NCBI RefSeq assembly: GCF_016616235.1 | Contig: NZ_CP067100.1 | Location: 4,957,001 to 5,021,000 of the forward strand | DNA: 64,000 bases | Reading direction: 5' to 3' | Source: Bradyrhizobium diazoefficiens | GTDB lineage: Bacteria; Pseudomonadota; Alphaproteobacteria; Rhizobiales; Xanthobacteraceae | Shown here: piece after piece, positions 49,472-57,775 of the stretch | How the letters are laid out: the number at the start of each line of letters is the position of its first letter | How positions within the stretch are numbered: position 1 is the stretch's first letter | Position numbers and translations under genes: made by a program | Notes under the pieces: generated by a model | What the model saw: the letters and a program-made list of their open reading frames with translations, nothing else | The model's database searches: none | Told to the model about the DNA's origin: nothing

Positions 49472-50167
49472 TTACAAGGCCATAAGCGCCTGGTTTTCAG
49501 CGGCGCCGATCAGTCCGATCGGTCCCGTCCCGACAACCTCTCCCTTGGAGAGGATCACGAAGCGCTCGGTTGCCCGTTTCACGAGGCTCAAATGCTGCTC
49601 GACGACGAGAACGCCCGTCCCGGCCTTGCGGATGTCGATCAAGGTCTCGACCAAGCCGTCGACCAGGACCGGTGAAAGTCCCTCCGAGGGCTCATCGAGC
49701 AGAAGCAGATTCGGGTTAGCCATCAATGCGCGGCCGATCGCCAGCATCTGCTGCTGACCGCCGCTGAGCATCGTTCCCATCTGGCCAGCCCGTTCCTCCA
49801 GAACCGGAAACAGCTTGAAGATGCTGCGCAGGTCCCATGGCCCGGTCCGTCCGGTGGCCTTGCCCAGAAGCAGGTTTTCCCTGACCGTCAAATTTGGCAG
49901 GAGCCGGCGTCCCTGGGGCGCGATCGAGATGCCCTGTTTGGCCGCCGCATATCCCGGCATCCGCTCGATCCGGGTGTCGCCGACCCAGATCGCGCCGCCG
50001 GTGATGTTCGTTTCCCGAAACAGCGAGAGCAGCAGAGTGGACTTTCCGGCTCCGTTGCGGCCGACGACCGCAACCGACTCTCCGGATTCGATCGTCAAGT
50101 CGGCACCGTGCAGCACCGTCGATGCACCATAGCCCGCGAACAGCGCTTCGATCCGGAGCAGGCTCAT
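49472..50167 (-). CDS. livF: Branched-chain-type ABC importer ATPase LivF
   Basis: A 231-residue ABC ATPase. The Walker A is VGRNGAGKSTLL, the signature MLSGGQQQMLAIGRALM and the Walker B LLLLDEPSEGLSP, followed by the His switch VEQHLS. Length and the short C-terminus fit LivF rather than LivG. The start overlaps the stop of the LivG gene by 4 bp. Together with LivG it energises the LivH/LivM permease. In this island it probably imports an acid substrate rather than amino acids. Confidence 0.9.
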   Translation of the reverse strand: MSLLRIEALFAGYGASTVLHGADLTIESGESVAVVGRNGAGKSTLLLSLFRETNITGGAIWVGDTRIERMPGYAAAKQGISIAPQGRRLLPNLTVRENLLLGKATGRTGPWDLRSIFKLFPVLEERAGQMGTMLSGGQQQMLAIGRALMANPNLLLLDEPSEGLSPVLVDGLVETLIDIRKAGTGVLVVEQHLSLVKRATERFVILSKGEVVGTGPIGLIGAAENQALMAL

Positions 50168-50862
50168 GCCGCGCTCCCCAGATACGCAGCGATCACGCGG
50201 CTGTCCTTGCGGATCTCGGCGGGCGTCCCGGTCGCCAAATGCCGTCCGAGGTCGAGCACCGTGACCATGCCGCAGCAGGCAAACACGGCCTCGACATCAT
50301 GCTCGACGACCACGGCGACAATCTTCTGATCGCTGACGAGCTCGCGAAGATGTTCGAACAGGCGCAAGGTTTCGACGGCCGACAAACCGGCTCCCGGCTC
50401 GTCCATAAGAAGGATGTTGGGCCGACCGAGCAGCGCGAGGGCGACATCGACCCTGCGCTGCACGCCGTATGCGATCCGCCCGGCCTGCTGATCGAGATAG
50501 GACGCCAGATCCATGAGGCGGATGATGTCGTCCAGGCGATCGTCGACGAGATGCGCTGCGACCAGCTCGAGCTGCTCGCGGACGGTCAGGTCGGGAAAGA
50601 TGCTCGTGCGCTGGAACGACCGTGACATGCCATTGCGTCGCCGCCAGGCTACCGATCGCCTTGTGATGTCCTCTCCCCGGTAGCGAACCGAGCCGGCGGT
50701 TGGATAGCGGCGGCCGCAGACCGCGTCGAGCAAGGTGGACTTGCCCGCCCCATTCGGACCGATGATGCCGTGCAGGACGCCCTGGTCGTGCACGTCGAGA
50801 TCGACGTCCGCAAGCGCCCGAAGCGAACCATAGTTGACCGATAGGCCCTCGATCTTCAGCAT
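50164..50862 (-). CDS. livG: Branched-chain-type ABC importer ATPase LivG
   Basis: A 232-residue ATPase. The Walker A is IGPNGAGKSTLLDAVCG; the Walker B is NILLMDEPGAGLS. The signature region reads IAYGVQRRVDVALAL, a Liv-type variant without the LSGGQ consensus but in the right place. The ATG at 50862 lies one base beyond the LivM stop; the longer frame to 50919 begins inside LivM and is rejected. The stop overlaps LivF. Confidence 0.9.
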   Translation of the reverse strand: MLKIEGLSVNYGSLRALADVDLDVHDQGVLHGIIGPNGAGKSTLLDAVCGRRYPTAGSVRYRGEDITRRSVAWRRRNGMSRSFQRTSIFPDLTVREQLELVAAHLVDDRLDDIIRLMDLASYLDQQAGRIAYGVQRRVDVALALLGRPNILLMDEPGAGLSAVETLRLFEHLRELVSDQKIVAVVVEHDVEAVFACCGMVTVLDLGRHLATGTPAEIRKDSRVIAAYLGSAA

Positions 50863-50863
50863 C

Positions 50864-51868
50864 TCAGGACTTCCCTTGCTTCCGATCGACACCCGGCACG
50901 ATGCGTCGCACGGTCGCAACGAGGCCGCCCACGACGCCGCGCGGAAACACGACGATGAAGAGCACGATCGCCACGCCGGTCAGCAATTGCGTCGCGCCCC
51001 GCGCTCCGAACTCGTCCTGCGCAAACGCGAAGATCAGTCCGCCGGCCAAAGGCCCGATCGATCCGGCGGTACCGCCCATGAGCGCCGCGACCAGAGCATT
51101 CGTGCTCACCCCGAGGCCAAGGCTTTCCGGCGACACGAAGCCGGTGTTCAGCACGTGGAGCAGGCCGGAAACCGCAGCGACAGCGTTGACCAGGACGTAG
51201 GCGACGACTCTCGGGACATAGGTGCCGAACCCGGAGAAGCGCATGCGTTCTTCGTTCTGGCGGACCGCGCGCAGCGTCGCACCGAGCTTCGACCGCGAGA
51301 CGCTCCAGAGCGTCACGCCGATCAACCACACTGCGGTCCAGCCGATCGGCCAGAAATGCTGCGGACTGGCGAAGTCGGCCGCCTGCATCCCCAGGATCGT
51401 CCCCTTGAAGCTGACGACTAGGCCATCGGCGCCGCCGGTATAGTCGTGCACGGCCTCCAGCATCACGACATGGCTGATCATTTCTCCCGCAGCCAGCGTC
51501 AGCATCATGAACGCGAGCGGATTGGTGCGAACGATCAGCGCGCCCAGCACGCCGGAATATGCGATGATGGCGAGAAAGGCGAACACGATCGCAGCGGTCG
51601 GGCTCATGGCCCAGTCGTTCATCGCGATCGCGAACAGGTATCCGCTGCCGCCGTAGATGCTCGCCGCGCCGAGCGCCACCAGGCCGGCTTCGCTCATCAG
51701 GAAGGCGACGCTTAATGCGAGCAGGCCCAGAAGCATGCCTTCATTGGCCAGCTTGAGCGTGAAATCGCTCGCCAGGTATCCCGGCAGCACGCCACCTAGG
51801 CCGAACAGGATCGCGCCTGCGACGATTGCAGCCGGGACACGAAAGGACGTACTCGTGCGTCCAGACAT
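50864..51868 (-). CDS. livM: Branched-chain-type ABC importer permease LivM
   Basis: A 334-residue permease. Hydrophobic segments include VPAAIVAGAILFGLGGVLPG, GMLLGLLALSVAFLMSEAGL and AFMMLTLAAGEMISHVVMLE. The cytoplasmic ATPase-coupling loop is SKLGATLRAVRQNEERMRFSG, the classic LivM motif. The ATG at 51868 is favoured; a longer frame to 52105 overlaps LivH out of frame. It partners LivH (41 bp upstream on the transcript). Confidence 0.9.
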   Translation of the reverse strand: MSGRTSTSFRVPAAIVAGAILFGLGGVLPGYLASDFTLKLANEGMLLGLLALSVAFLMSEAGLVALGAASIYGGSGYLFAIAMNDWAMSPTAAIVFAFLAIIAYSGVLGALIVRTNPLAFMMLTLAAGEMISHVVMLEAVHDYTGGADGLVVSFKGTILGMQAADFASPQHFWPIGWTAVWLIGVTLWSVSRSKLGATLRAVRQNEERMRFSGFGTYVPRVVAYVLVNAVAAVSGLLHVLNTGFVSPESLGLGVSTNALVAALMGGTAGSIGPLAGGLIFAFAQDEFGARGATQLLTGVAIVLFIVVFPRGVVGGLVATVRRIVPGVDRKQGKS

Positions 51869-51909
51869 CGTGACCTCACGCAGATTCTTCTGAACGGGGG
51901 TTCCGCTGG

Positions 51910-52767
51910 TCAACTCAGCACCCTTCCCCGACCGATCCCTCCGGGCGCGATCAGCAGCACGACCATGAGCAGCACATAAGGGACCAGCGCTGCCACATTC
52001 GGCAGGAACACCGATCCCGCAACCTGGACGAAGCCGAACAGAAGAGCGGCAATGATCGCTCCCGCGATGCTCCCCGTGCCGCCGATCACCACGATGATAA
52101 GGCAATCGACGATCATGACGACGTCCATACCCGGATCGATCGACAGATAGGGACCGGCCAGCACGCCGGCGATGCCTGCGAAGGCTGCACTCAGGCTGGT
52201 GACAAGCAAGCTCAGCTGATCAGAATTGATCCCCATCATGCGGGCAACGCTCGGATCCTGGCTGACGGCCCGAACGAACAGGCCCGATGAAGTGAACCTC
52301 AGCCAGATTGCCAGCGACACGCAGGACCCCAGCCCCATCAGGATCAGGAACAGGCGATACACAGGATAGGAGAGGCCCAGCACGGTCACCGATCCCGACA
52401 GGATTGCCGGCGCCTCGATGCTGCGTGCCTCGCCGCCATAGATGAAGATGATGATCTGGCCGAGAATGATGCCAAGACCGAGCGTCACCAGCGCGACTTC
52501 GATGTGCGAACGACTCTTCAGCGGTCGCAGCACCAGGAGTTCGAAAACGACCCCGACGAGGGCCAGCAGGATCGGAACGATCAGCAGCGCGAGCCAGAAC
52601 CCCGTCACCTTGGCGACAGTGTAGCCAAGGTACGCGCCCAACATATAAAGCGCCCCATGTCCGAAATTGATGACGTCGCGCAATCCGTAGATCAATGCCA
52701 GACCGCTGGCGAGCATGATCAGGAGAGAGGCGAGCGCCAAGGAATTGGCGATGAGAAGCGCGATCAA
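51910..52767 (-). CDS. livH: Branched-chain-type ABC importer permease LivH
   Basis: A 285-residue permease with about eight membrane segments. It opens MIALLIANSLALASLLIMLA, followed by LIYGLRDVINFGHGALYMLG (the LivH N-F-H/A-GALYMLGAY motif) and the coupling loop LFVRAVSQDPSVARMMGINS. It is the first gene of the minus-strand transporter operon (livH, livM, livG, livF, binding protein). Two operator-like copies lie in the gap upstream, suggesting co-regulation with the catabolic genes. Confidence 0.9.
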   Translation of the reverse strand: MIALLIANSLALASLLIMLASGLALIYGLRDVINFGHGALYMLGAYLGYTVAKVTGFWLALLIVPILLALVGVVFELLVLRPLKSRSHIEVALVTLGLGIILGQIIIFIYGGEARSIEAPAILSGSVTVLGLSYPVYRLFLILMGLGSCVSLAIWLRFTSSGLFVRAVSQDPSVARMMGINSDQLSLLVTSLSAAFAGIAGVLAGPYLSIDPGMDVVMIVDCLIIVVIGGTGSIAGAIIAALLFGFVQVAGSVFLPNVAALVPYVLLMVVLLIAPGGIGRGRVLS

Positions 52768-52895
52768 AGCGAAGCCTCAGGACGCTGGGCGACACCTTCG
52801 CGCATGCACGCTGCCCGCGCCGAAGGCGCGCGCTTTTCCTCTCGCAATTTGGCCTCCCTTTGCGCCATGTCGAACCGGACCGGCACCGTCGTTAT

Positions 52896-52914
52896 ATACG
52901 TCAGTTTAAGGCGT
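52896..52914. promoter_or_regulatory. Island operator copy 9
   Basis: Reads ATACGTCAGTTTAAGGCGT, resembling copies 2 and 7 in the CAGTTTA part. It lies about 130 bp upstream of livH. A medium-quality match. Confidence 0.45.
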
Positions 52915-52926
52915 CACCCCAAAACT

Positions 52927-52945
52927 GGTACACTTCTTTATTATA
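52927..52945. promoter_or_regulatory. Island operator copy 10
   Basis: Reads GGTACACTTCTTTATTATA. The left half GGTACACT is identical to copy 8 at 47099. It lies 13 bp from copy 9, so the two could bind cooperatively. Confidence 0.5.
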
Positions 52946-53046
52946 TCTTGGCGTTCCACGCAAACGATGTTTTGTTGCATTATCTGCCGTTTTTGCAATG
53001 CATTGACGATCTATCGCAGCACAACACAGACCGATGAATGCAAACC

Positions 53047-53065
53047 GGTACGCATATAAACCAAT
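53047..53065. promoter_or_regulatory. Island operator copy 11 (MaoC side)
   Basis: Reads GGTACGCATATAAACCAAT, with GGTACGC as in copies 3 and 6. It lies 39 bp before the MaoC ATG at 53105. Confidence 0.5.
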
Positions 53066-53104
53066 ATCCGGCGGGCTTGCACCGGCCTTCCAGAGGACGA
53101 CAAG

Positions 53105-53971
53105 ATGAACCTCGAGAATGTTATCGCGCGCCAATTCCCGCCGCTCTGCCAAGCCTATGACTGGCGGTCCGCCGCGCTCTATGCGCTGAGCCTGGGAATG
53201 GGAAAGGACCCAACGGATGAGGAGGAGCTACCCTACGTCTACGAAGGCCGCGAACAACGGGCCGTGCCGAGCATGTGCGTCATTCTCGGTTGGCCGCCCC
53301 TCTGGATAGCCGAACCAGCTATGGAGATCAGCTGGCCCCGCGTCCTTCACGGCGAGCAACTGTTTCAGCTCCACCGCCCACTGTCCGTTAGCGCAACGAT
53401 AAGGGCCTCTCATCGAGTAAGAGCAGTGGCCGACAAGGGTCCCGGCCGCGGCGCGGTGCTACATTTCGAGACGGAGATCGAGGACACGGCGACCGGAACA
53501 GCCTTGGCGAGCATGAGGGCCGCAAATTTCTTGCGAGACGACGGCGGCTGCGGGGATTTTGGGGACCCGCCGGCCCCCTTATCAGCAATTCCCTCTCAGG
53601 ACTGCCCTGATCGCTGGATCGAATATTCCACGTCGGGACAGGCGGCCCTTCTATACCGGCTGGCCAGCCACGACTACATGCCGATTCACGCCGATCCCAA
53701 GCTCGCGCGCAGCGCGGGCTTTGACCGTCCCATCGCCCACGGCCTCAACACGCTTGGCATCGCCTGCCGCGCGATCCTCAAGCTAGTCCTGCCGCGCGAG
53801 CCTCACCGTCTCCGAACGATGGCCGTGCGTTTCGTGTCGCCGGCATTCCCGGGCGACACCATTCGGGTTGAGCTGTTCACGAGACCCGAGGGGATACGCT
53901 TTCGCGCTTGGGCGATCGAGCGGCAAATCCTTGTGCTCGACCGCGGTCACTGTGAGATCTCTGATGTGTGA
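53105..53971 (+). CDS. MaoC-family enoyl-CoA hydratase 2 with an altered active-site Asn
   Basis: A 288-residue double hot-dog hydratase, paralogue of the protein at 35652 (both open N-L-E-x-V and share LHGEQ-x-F-x-x-H and RGDGGCG/RDDGGCG-type blocks). Its motif is LLYRLASHDYMPIHADPKLA: the catalytic Asp and His are kept, but the Asn of DYNPIH is Met and the Gly before Asp is His. Activity may therefore be altered towards another substrate. It stands alone on the plus strand opposite the importer operon, behind operator copy 11, and is convergent with the DUF7064-like gene. Confidence 0.84.
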   Translation: MNLENVIARQFPPLCQAYDWRSAALYALSLGMGKDPTDEEELPYVYEGREQRAVPSMCVILGWPPLWIAEPAMEISWPRVLHGEQLFQLHRPLSVSATIRASHRVRAVADKGPGRGAVLHFETEIEDTATGTALASMRAANFLRDDGGCGDFGDPPAPLSAIPSQDCPDRWIEYSTSGQAALLYRLASHDYMPIHADPKLARSAGFDRPIAHGLNTLGIACRAILKLVLPREPHRLRTMAVRFVSPAFPGDTIRVELFTRPEGIRFRAWAIERQILVLDRGHCEISDV

Positions 53972-54023
53972 CGAGCCTTCCAGGTGTTGGCCAGGTATGG
54001 GCCAAGTATGGCCCCCGCTGGGT

Positions 54024-55028
54024 CTAGCTCGTGATGGCCGGTATCCTGTCGGTCCACCGGCGACCGCGCAGCCGCGCCTCCACGGCAAGAGAATGGTTCT
54101 CCTGCGCTGAACCGTGTCCAATGCGCCCGTCGAGCTCCCATCGCATCAGCCCATACCAGCAGATGGCATTTCCATACGCCCGCCAGGGCGCGCCAGCCAG
54201 CGGCACACCGCGGAGCTGATGCTTGCGGCCGCGCTGGTCGGTCACCAGCGCGTCAATGACGATCGGCGTCACACCCAGCCTGGAGGTCGTCATCTCGACG
54301 TTCATGATCGCCATGACCTCTCCCTTGTCGAGCAAATAGCCGTGGGCGAACCGCTGGTCCACACCGGTGGCCTTCTCGGGATCGAGGTGCATGTGGAAGC
54401 GGAAGCCGAGTTCCTCGCCGAATTGCGCCCACAGCGAATTCATCGGCGGAATTTCCAGCTCGGGACGCGGTCCCCAGCTATGGTTCATCCGATCGACGAT
54501 GTCGATCTTGTGGTCCTTGCCACGGAGCCTGAGCCGGCCGGTAAAGCGGCCGTGCATGTCGAAATGTCCCTTGTAGCCGCTACCCATCGAGGTCCGCGCC
54601 AGGCGCTCCTCCTCGGTGGCACCGGCGAGCGGGTTCTGCCGGGGATCGTGGATGTCGAATGGGTCCATGATGCCCACGATCTTCATCTCCAGCTCGACGC
54701 CGTCCCGCCCGCGATACTCGATCAGATAGTCGCGGGGCGGCTTGACTGCCTTGACGCTCAATCCATTCGGTCCGTGAAGGTGCGAGAACCGCGCAGGCGC
54801 CGGAAGGTGGAAGCGCGTGTCGACATAGAGCGCCTCGAATTCCGTTTCGCTCACCGAGCCGATGAAGCGGACGTCGTTCTGCATGCAGCCAAGAACCGGC
54901 CGGACACAGACATAGACGTGACCGAAGATGCGCTCCTCCGGGATGGAGACCGGCAAATAATAGGTTTCGGCCCAGGTATAATCATCCTTGTCGGTGTGGT
55001 GGTATTCCAGATCTTGAGCAGTAATCAT
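54024..55028 (-). CDS. DUF7064/DUF7065-like protein, second paralogue
   Basis: A 334-residue protein related to that at 12018. Shared core: IVDRMNHSWGPRPELEIPPM (first copy: GQRDHSWGIRGE), followed by FHMHLDPEKATG and the final third with GNAICWYGLMRWELDGRIGH. It has no signal peptide. The start at 55028 (MITAQDLEYHHTDKD) follows AGGGAAAG; a longer frame to 55106 is rejected. Function unknown; the fold may be a lipocalin-like pair acting as hydratase or carrier for hydrophobic acyl groups. It is convergent with the MaoC gene and 168 bp after the MFS gene on the same strand. Confidence 0.68.
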   Translation of the reverse strand: MITAQDLEYHHTDKDDYTWAETYYLPVSIPEERIFGHVYVCVRPVLGCMQNDVRFIGSVSETEFEALYVDTRFHLPAPARFSHLHGPNGLSVKAVKPPRDYLIEYRGRDGVELEMKIVGIMDPFDIHDPRQNPLAGATEEERLARTSMGSGYKGHFDMHGRFTGRLRLRGKDHKIDIVDRMNHSWGPRPELEIPPMNSLWAQFGEELGFRFHMHLDPEKATGVDQRFAHGYLLDKGEVMAIMNVEMTTSRLGVTPIVIDALVTDQRGRKHQLRGVPLAGAPWRAYGNAICWYGLMRWELDGRIGHGSAQENHSLAVEARLRGRRWTDRIPAITS

Positions 55029-55196
55029 GTTGTCTTTCCCTAGCTTTCGACTCTCGCGCCCCCTGAGCAAGGAGCGCGGCATGCCGCGTGAACGCGCTCC
55101 CCGCATCGATTTCCGTCTCCGGGCTGAAGCAAACCCGGCTACCCCTCCTCCCGATTGTTGCCTGTCCGGCGGACCGGTCGGCCGCCGATCAGGACG

Positions 55197-56492
55197 TCAG
55201 GCGGACGGCATCTTCCTGAAGGCCACCGACATGGCCACGCCGGACAAGACGATGGACGTCGCGATCAAATACATCCCAAGCACGGTGGCCCCGGTGAAGT
55301 CCGTGACCACGCCGAGCATGTACGGGCTAACGAAGCCGCCCAGATTTCCCAGCGAGTTGATCGTCGCAAAGCCGATCGCTGCGGCGCTTCCAGCGTAGAT
55401 CCGCGCAAGGATCGCCCAAAACACTGTCGATGTCGCGAGAATGCCTACAGCAGCCAACGTCAGCCCTAGCAACGCGAGACCTACGCTGGCGCTGAAATAC
55501 GCGCTTATCCAGAAGCCAATCGCCGTGATCGAAACCGACGCGATCCGGACAGCTTTTCGCCGACCGGGCGAATCCGAGAACGGACCGACAAAGAGAACCG
55601 CGATTCCGGCCGCCAGCCACGGCAGCGAAGACACCCAGCCAATCGTCCATGTATCGGAGATGCCCGACTGCTTGATGATCTGGGGAAGCCAGAAGGCGAT
55701 CCCGTAATAGCCGATCAAAAGCAGGAAATAGGCGCCGCAACACAACAGCGTCTCAGGCTTGCGCAGCGCGTCCTTGTACGTATGCGCGTCGGCGCCTTCC
55801 GCGACGTGCGAGACCGCGTCCTGAGCCGCCTTCTTCTCGCTCGCGGTCAGCCAAGGGGCGTCCTGGATCCTGTTCGACAGGCCGAGCAGGATCAGCGGAG
55901 CGACCGCGATGGTCAGCAATCCTTCGACCAGGAACAGCCAGCGCCAGCCGGAATAGCCCAGCGTCCCATTCAGCTGCGTCAGAATGAACCCGGACAACGG
56001 GCCGGACACGACGAACGCAATGGGGGCGGAGACCCAGAACAGCGCGTTGAAGCGCCCCCGCTGACTGTCCGGAACCCACTGCGACAGAAACAACATCACG
56101 CCCGGTGCGGCTCCGGCTTCCGCGGCTCCGATCACGAATCTCAAGACGTAGAAAAGCGTGGCGTCGTGTACGAAGGCCAGCGCCGAGGTGGCGATGCCCC
56201 AGGTCAGCACGATCCGCGTAAACCAGATCGGTGCGCCGACCTTCTCCAGGGCGATGTTGCTGGGAATTTCGAAGATGAAATAGCCAAGGAAGAATATCCC
56301 GGCCCCGAAGCCGTAGGCTGCGTTGCTGAATCCGAGTTCCTGCTTCATCTGCAACGCCGCGAAGCCGACGTTCGCTCGGTCGAGATTGGCGAAGAAGAAG
56401 ATCAGAATCAGGATCGGAATGATGCGCCAGGCGATCTTGGTGTAGAGCTGGCCGGCATCTTCGGTCGTATAGACAGTCGTTATCGTAGTCAT
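55197..56492 (-). CDS. MFS transporter, anion:cation symporter (phthalate permease-like) family
   Basis: A 431-residue 12-TM permease. The N-terminus TKIAWRIIPILILIFFFANLD followed by RANVGFA is the ACS-family signature. The loop between TM2 and TM3 has GYFIFEIPSNIALEKVGAPI, and TM4-5 LRFVIGAAEAGAAPGVMLFL. Family members import carboxylates such as phthalate, hexuronates and 4-hydroxyphenylacetate. It may take up the island substrate or another acid as a proton symporter, next to the ABC system. ATG 56492 is preferred over the upstream ATG 56525. The kinase at 56558 is upstream on the same strand. Confidence 0.88.
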   Translation of the reverse strand: MTTITTVYTTEDAGQLYTKIAWRIIPILILIFFFANLDRANVGFAALQMKQELGFSNAAYGFGAGIFFLGYFIFEIPSNIALEKVGAPIWFTRIVLTWGIATSALAFVHDATLFYVLRFVIGAAEAGAAPGVMLFLSQWVPDSQRGRFNALFWVSAPIAFVVSGPLSGFILTQLNGTLGYSGWRWLFLVEGLLTIAVAPLILLGLSNRIQDAPWLTASEKKAAQDAVSHVAEGADAHTYKDALRKPETLLCCGAYFLLLIGYYGIAFWLPQIIKQSGISDTWTIGWVSSLPWLAAGIAVLFVGPFSDSPGRRKAVRIASVSITAIGFWISAYFSASVGLALLGLTLAAVGILATSTVFWAILARIYAGSAAAIGFATINSLGNLGGFVSPYMLGVVTDFTGATVLGMYLIATSIVLSGVAMSVAFRKMPSA

Positions 56493-56557
56493 CCCCCCGA
56501 TCCTTCCTCTTGTTGATTTGTTCATGCATCCGGCGAAACGCCGCCATCACCCGGACC

Positions 56558-57643
56558 TTACCGAAACTCCGGCAGCAGCCCGAAGACATCCCAGTCGAGC
56601 ATCGCCGTGATCGACCGCTTCATCAGCGCATTCTTCCGCCGGACCGCCCTTTCATGGGTATTGATGTTGATCCCCACGATGTAGATGACCGTGCAGAAAT
56701 CGAAGAGCATGGCGCGCCGGTAATCCTCCGTCGCCTCGGCCACCGAGTATGGGATTCCGAACTGTGAGACCTGTTCGGTGTAGCGACGGATCAGATCACC
56801 TTCGTGAGCCCGACGTGCATCGACGTCCATGCTATGGCTCACCAGATAAGAAAAATCGCGGATCCCTTTGGAGGGACGCACAGCCTGCCAATCGACCGCA
56901 ACGATCGGGTCACGCTCATCCGGCCCGAAAAGCAGGTTGTCAAGCCGCAGGTCGCCGTGGCCCAGGGTCGCCGGCTGCGCGAAGAGCCACTTCTGCAGGG
57001 GACCGATAGCGTCGAGATAGGCCTCTCTCACGCGACGGACCTTGTCCGGCACGTGATCGCCAAAGCGGCTCTCCATCTCTTGCCAAGCGGCTTCGAATTT
57101 GGCCCGAGGTGGCATCTGCAGCGGAGCAAGTTCGACCTGCTTCATCTTCCCCCAGTAGGGACCGTGAAGCTGCGCCATCAGATCGACCGCCAGCTCAGCT
57201 TCCTGAAGCTTGAGCCCGACCGTTTCGTCGCCGGCGCGGTGATCCGGAAAATCCTCGAGGATCAGCGCGAAGAACTCTCCATCCGCGCTGATGTCGGCGA
57301 AATGGCAAGTCGGCGCCCTCACCCGTACCGACTTCACGAGCACGTTGTAGAAGTTGATCTCCCGCTGATAAAGCCCGATGGTCTTCGATGCCGCCCGGCG
57401 CGTCGGGTCCGTCGTCGCGAATTTTGCGAACAGGCTCGCGGGCGCATGGTGCGCCGCATCACCGCTCGCATATTCCAGCTTCAATCGTACGGAGTCGCCG
57501 GTCTGACCGAACCCCGCGCCAACGGGACGGACTTCCACTTTCGCAACCGCCTGGCCGTTTGACAGAACTTTTCTGCTCCGCAAAACGTCAGTTAGCCAAG
57601 CAGCGTTCACTGCGTCTGGCGACGCAGGAAAAGAACAAGCCAT
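56558..57643 (-). CDS. APH-fold phosphotransferase (ecdysteroid kinase-like)
   Basis: A 361-residue kinase, third of its fold in the island. The N-lobe GAGFGQTGDSVRLKLEYASG, the catalytic loop ATLGHGDLRLDNLLFGPDE and the metal loop VAVDWQAVRPSKGIRDFSYL look like the EcKinase/DUF1679 group, which phosphorylates hydroxyls on sterol-like molecules. The start at 57643 has GGGAGGAACC directly upstream. It is divergent from the LysR gene and 65 bp ahead of the MFS gene. A sterol or terpenoid alcohol would be a fitting substrate, but this is inference. Confidence 0.8.
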   Translation of the reverse strand: MACSFPASPDAVNAAWLTDVLRSRKVLSNGQAVAKVEVRPVGAGFGQTGDSVRLKLEYASGDAAHHAPASLFAKFATTDPTRRAASKTIGLYQREINFYNVLVKSVRVRAPTCHFADISADGEFFALILEDFPDHRAGDETVGLKLQEAELAVDLMAQLHGPYWGKMKQVELAPLQMPPRAKFEAAWQEMESRFGDHVPDKVRRVREAYLDAIGPLQKWLFAQPATLGHGDLRLDNLLFGPDERDPIVAVDWQAVRPSKGIRDFSYLVSHSMDVDARRAHEGDLIRRYTEQVSQFGIPYSVAEATEDYRRAMLFDFCTVIYIVGININTHERAVRRKNALMKRSITAMLDWDVFGLLPEFR

Positions 57644-57775
57644 GGTTCCTCCCAATAGGCCTTTGTCTTCAATGAGCAATTCGCTCTTCGCTGCGCGATA
57701 GCACAGCTGCTGTTGTTGACGTGATCGAATCTTGGATGTTACGGTTATCGGCTAGACCAATAAGAGGTTTGGTAG

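Larger units (their letters stand above)
52768..53104. other. Divergent promoter gap with three operator-like copies
   Basis: A 337-bp non-coding gap between livH (minus) and the MaoC gene (plus). The left 120 bp shows nothing notable. The right part carries island-operator copies at 52896, 52927 and 53047 and several A/T-rich stretches suitable for promoters in both directions. Confidence 0.6.

Noticed and set aside
53987..54005. TTGGCC/GGCCAA hairpin between convergent genes
   Set aside because: Six-bp stem without a T-tract; could arise by chance.
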